The notes under the pieces: generated by a model | Told to the model about the DNA's origin: nothing | The model's database searches: none | Seen by the model: the letters and a program-made list of their open reading frames with translations, nothing else | NCBI GenBank assembly: GCA_001805205.1 | Contig: MHER01000042.1 | Coordinates: 1 to 8,312, forward strand | Length of the DNA stretch: 8,312 nucleotides | DNA from: Nitrospirae bacterium RIFCSPLOW2_12_42_9 | GTDB lineage: Bacteria; Nitrospirota; 9FT-COMBO-42-15; HDB-SIOI813 | Reading direction: 5' to 3' | Program-made: the position numbers and the translations under genes | Shown here: positions 7,201 through 8,312 of the stretch, piece by piece | Numbering within the stretch: position 1 is the first letter of the stretch | How the letters are laid out: each line of letters starts with the position of its first letter

Positions 7201-7341
7201 TCAAAATTCTCAGGAATCATTTCACCATGATATAGATTGTGTTATCGTTCTAAGGATGTTAAAATTTCTTATTGAGAAACTTATGGAAGATTCTATGTAG
7301 AGGTGTCTGACAAATAACATATACATGTATGGAGGGAGGCA

Positions 7342-7527
7342 ATGGGATATAGGGATGTTGTTAAGGGTAGTTTGATTGTATTGGAGGAGGGGATTAAACT
7401 CCCGGAGGGAACGCAAGTGGAGGTAACTCCAGTCAAAGGACTGGAAAAGGTGAGCCCTCTCATAGAGTTGGCGCGATATCTGCATATATCAGGTCTTCCA
7501 ATTGTTTTCCTTTTAAGAGGGAGTTGA
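7342..7527 (+). CDS. Small AF2212-like antitoxin candidate, toxin not seen
   Basis: A 61-residue ORF with a strong ribosome binding site (GGAGGGAGG at 7330-7338). Its first half, MGYRDVVKGSLIVLEEGIKL then PEGTQVEVTPV, matches the pattern of small AF2212-like/DUF104-type antitoxins usually encoded directly before a PIN-domain toxin. The second half (SPLIELARYLHISGLPIVFL) lacks the usual acidic, aromatic tail that wraps the toxin, so it may be truncated or frameshifted after residue 53 or so. No PIN gene follows: the next intact gene is an exported lysine-rich protein. A 10-bp palindrome ATACATGTAT lies just upstream (about 7320-7329) and might be an operator. It is an orphan or decayed antitoxin; the family call rests on memory of the sequence pattern. 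Confidence 0.55.
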   Translation: MGYRDVVKGSLIVLEEGIKLPEGTQVEVTPVKGLEKVSPLIELARYLHISGLPIVFLLRGS

Positions 7528-7546
7528 AAATGCATATCGAGCGCAA

Positions 7547-7568
7547 TCCCTGCAGCTTGCTGCAGGGA
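7547..7568. repeat. Perfect 10-bp inverted repeat (hairpin)
   Basis: TCCCTGCAGC and its exact complement are separated by two T's. The hairpin lies 19 bp after the antitoxin-like stop and is followed about 16-25 bases later by a T-rich run ending in seven T's. It may terminate the upstream transcript, but the gap before the T-run is unusual. A REP-like mobile palindrome is an alternative. Confidence 0.55.
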
Positions 7569-7605
7569 GCTTCAATTATTCTTCTGTTTTTTTATATTCT
7601 GAATG

Positions 7606-7616
7606 AAAGGAGGTGA
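7606..7616 (+). promoter_or_regulatory. Near-perfect Shine-Dalgarno that fixes the start at 7621
   Basis: AAAGGAGGTGA is fully complementary to the 16S rRNA tail and ends four bases before ATG 7621. An upstream in-frame ATG at 7603 lies before it, has no binding site of its own, and would put lysine and acidic residues ahead of the signal peptide, so 7621 is the start. Confidence 0.9.
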
Positions 7617-7620
7617 TTTT

Positions 7621-7992
7621 ATGAAGAAGGTAATAGTCAGTGTAGTAGCATTATTGTTTGTCCTTTCAGTTACAGGACTTTCTTTTGCAGCTGAGGAGAA
7701 GAAGGCAGAGCCTGCAAAGAAGGAGAAGACTAATGTCCACCAGATTACCGGTGATGTTACTGCAGTTGATGCTACAGCAAAGACAGTTACAATCAAGGGT
7801 AAGGGTAAGGATAAGGATAAGGATGTTACCCTCGGTGCATCAGGTATAAAAGACCTTACGGTTAAAGTCGGTGACAAGGTAACTGCCAGATACACAGAGA
7901 AAGAAGGCAAGATGGTTGCCAAGTCGATAAAGGCTGCAAAAGCTAAGCCCAAGAAAGAAGAAGCCAAGCCAGCCGAGCCAGCAAAGAAATAG
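7621..7992 (+). CDS. Small exported lysine-rich protein, unknown function
   Basis: A 123-residue precursor with a clear Sec signal peptide: KK at 2-3, a hydrophobic core at 4-20, and likely cleavage after SFA (residue 23). The mature protein has a charged linker (EEKKAEPAKKEK). A small beta-rich core follows: HQITGDVTAVDATAKTVTIK, then a KGKGKDKDKD insertion, and DLTVKVGDKVTARYTEKEGK. This resembles the small OB/CusF-like or DUF5666-type periplasmic barrels, where a G-x-V-x-x-V-D strand is followed by VKVGDKV. The tail is again lysine/alanine/proline rich (KPKKEEAKPAEPAKK), echoing the linker. I cannot name a function; binding of anions, nucleic acid or cell-wall polymers through the basic tail is only a guess. 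The codons for KGKGKDKDKD form a hexanucleotide tandem repeat. It appears to be a single-gene transcript ending at the terminator at 8021-8057. Confidence 0.85.
   Translation: MKKVIVSVVALLFVLSVTGLSFAAEEKKAEPAKKEKTNVHQITGDVTAVDATAKTVTIKGKGKDKDKDVTLGASGIKDLTVKVGDKVTARYTEKEGKMVAKSIKAAKAKPKKEEAKPAEPAKK
7795..7824 (+). repeat. In-gene hexanucleotide tandem repeat, five units
   Basis: Two AAGGGT units followed by three AAGGAT units run without interruption and encode alternating Lys-Gly and Lys-Asp. Because the unit is two codons, gain or loss of copies would keep the reading frame. Confidence 0.85.
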
Positions 7993-8020
7993 TTTAGTCA
8001 ATCGTGTTAGATTCAAAGTT

Positions 8021-8057
8021 AAAGGGGTGGTCAATTATGACCCCCCCTTTTTGTTTT
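8021..8057 (+). terminator. Rho-independent terminator of the exported-protein gene
   Basis: A 13-position stem (AAAGGGGTGGTCA with TGACCCCCCCTTT, one mismatch) closes an ATTA loop and runs into TTTTTGTTTTT. It lies 28 bp after the stop codon at 7992. Confidence 0.9.
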
Positions 8058-8100
8058 TATCGTTTCCCAATTTATTATTCAGGGTCCTAATTCCCTACAC

Positions 8101-8163
8101 TGACAGGTTGCGAAAAGTGGCCCATACATTTGTTTGAACTGAGAAACTCCCAATAACCTGTCA
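8101..8163. repeat. Inverted repeat with 9-bp arms around 45 bp
   Basis: TGACAGGTT (8101-8109) and AACCTGTCA (8155-8163) are exact complements. The interval has no coding capacity I can see. It lies between the terminator and the tail of the right-edge gene. It could be the footprint of a small mobile element, a binding site or chance. No transposase is nearby. Confidence 0.4.
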
Positions 8164-8168
8164 AAAGA

Positions 8169-8312
8169 TCAATATACAGCAGGTGTTAATGTTCTTGAAA
8201 ATGTCTCTGTTCCCTCAGTCACGATCAGATCGATTGTTTTGCCCTGCGTGTATTGTGCGTAGTCAAATTCAACGAAACAGGTGGTTGCCTGGATTTTATC
8301 GAGCGTGATGTC
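8169..8312 (-). CDS. C-terminal end of an unidentified gene (partial)
   Basis: From the right edge the minus strand is open for 47 codons to a TGA at 8169-8171. The fragment reads DITLDKIQATTCFVEFDYAQ, then YTQGKTIDLIVTEGTETFSR, then TLTPAVY. Its alternating hydrophobic and polar residues suggest beta structure, but I recognise no family. It converges on the exported-protein gene, and the terminator-bearing gap lies between them. The short length means a chance open frame cannot be ruled out. Confidence 0.4.
   Translation of the reverse strand, partial: DITLDKIQATTCFVEFDYAQYTQGKTIDLIVTEGTETFSRTLTPAVY

Noticed and set aside
6959..7300. 113-codon + strand ORF
   Set aside because: It lies mostly antisense to the porin-like fragments and has no recognisable motif or good ribosome binding site.
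7571..7598. Possible promoter TTCAAT...TATATT before the exported-protein gene
   Set aside because: The -35 is poor and the start of transcription would fall at the Shine-Dalgarno, leaving almost no leader.
7530..7616. 28-codon ORF starting MHIERNPCSLLQ with a GAGGGAG upstream
   Set aside because: It spans the perfect hairpin and runs into the Shine-Dalgarno of the next gene. It is too short and unsupported to call.

Overview
The window looks like a bacterial chromosome segment from a Gram-negative, probably anaerobic organism. The evidence is a periplasmic ModA-type binding protein with a signal peptide, the remains of an outer-membrane beta-barrel gene ending in the typical terminal phenylalanine, and a dedicated molybdate-uptake operon. 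The modE-modA-modB-modC order with a single-domain ModE is common in Nitrospirota and the former Deltaproteobacteria. That placement is an impression from gene style and I cannot confirm it.

Left part (1-3255, + strand, visibly AT-rich): a two-gene anti-phage cassette of Gabija type. The first gene is an OLD-family ATPase/TOPRIM nuclease (GajA-like, 566 aa). It overlaps by 26 nt with a compact UvrD-like helicase (GajB-like, 483 aa). The tail of another gene enters from the left edge and overlaps the gajA-like start by 4 nt (ATGA), so the operon may have a third, upstream member.

Junction (3256-3578): no convincing gene. It holds a short degenerate tandem repeat (about 21 bp unit) just after the helicase, and a start-less relic reading frame on the minus strand. 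This looks like debris between the defence cassette and the convergent mod operon.

Centre (3579-6555, minus strand, higher GC): a tight molybdate operon in transcription order modE, modA, modB, modC. The genes overlap by 14 nt, are separated by 1 nt, or abut. A near-consensus sigma70 promoter (TTGACA, 17 bp, TATATT) sits so close to the modE ATG that the message may be leaderless. Palindromic sequences overlapping the promoter suggest ModE autorepression. ModE senses molybdate, ModA captures it in the periplasm, ModB is the membrane channel and ModC the ATPase.

Right part (about 6633-8312): a decayed outer-membrane porin-like gene lies upstream of modE on the same strand, readable only in pieces in two or three frames. 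It is followed on the + strand by a small AF2212-type antitoxin-like ORF with no visible toxin, a hairpin, and a small exported lysine-rich protein with a perfect Shine-Dalgarno and a strong terminator. At the right edge are a 9-bp inverted repeat and the C-terminal end of an unidentified minus-strand gene.
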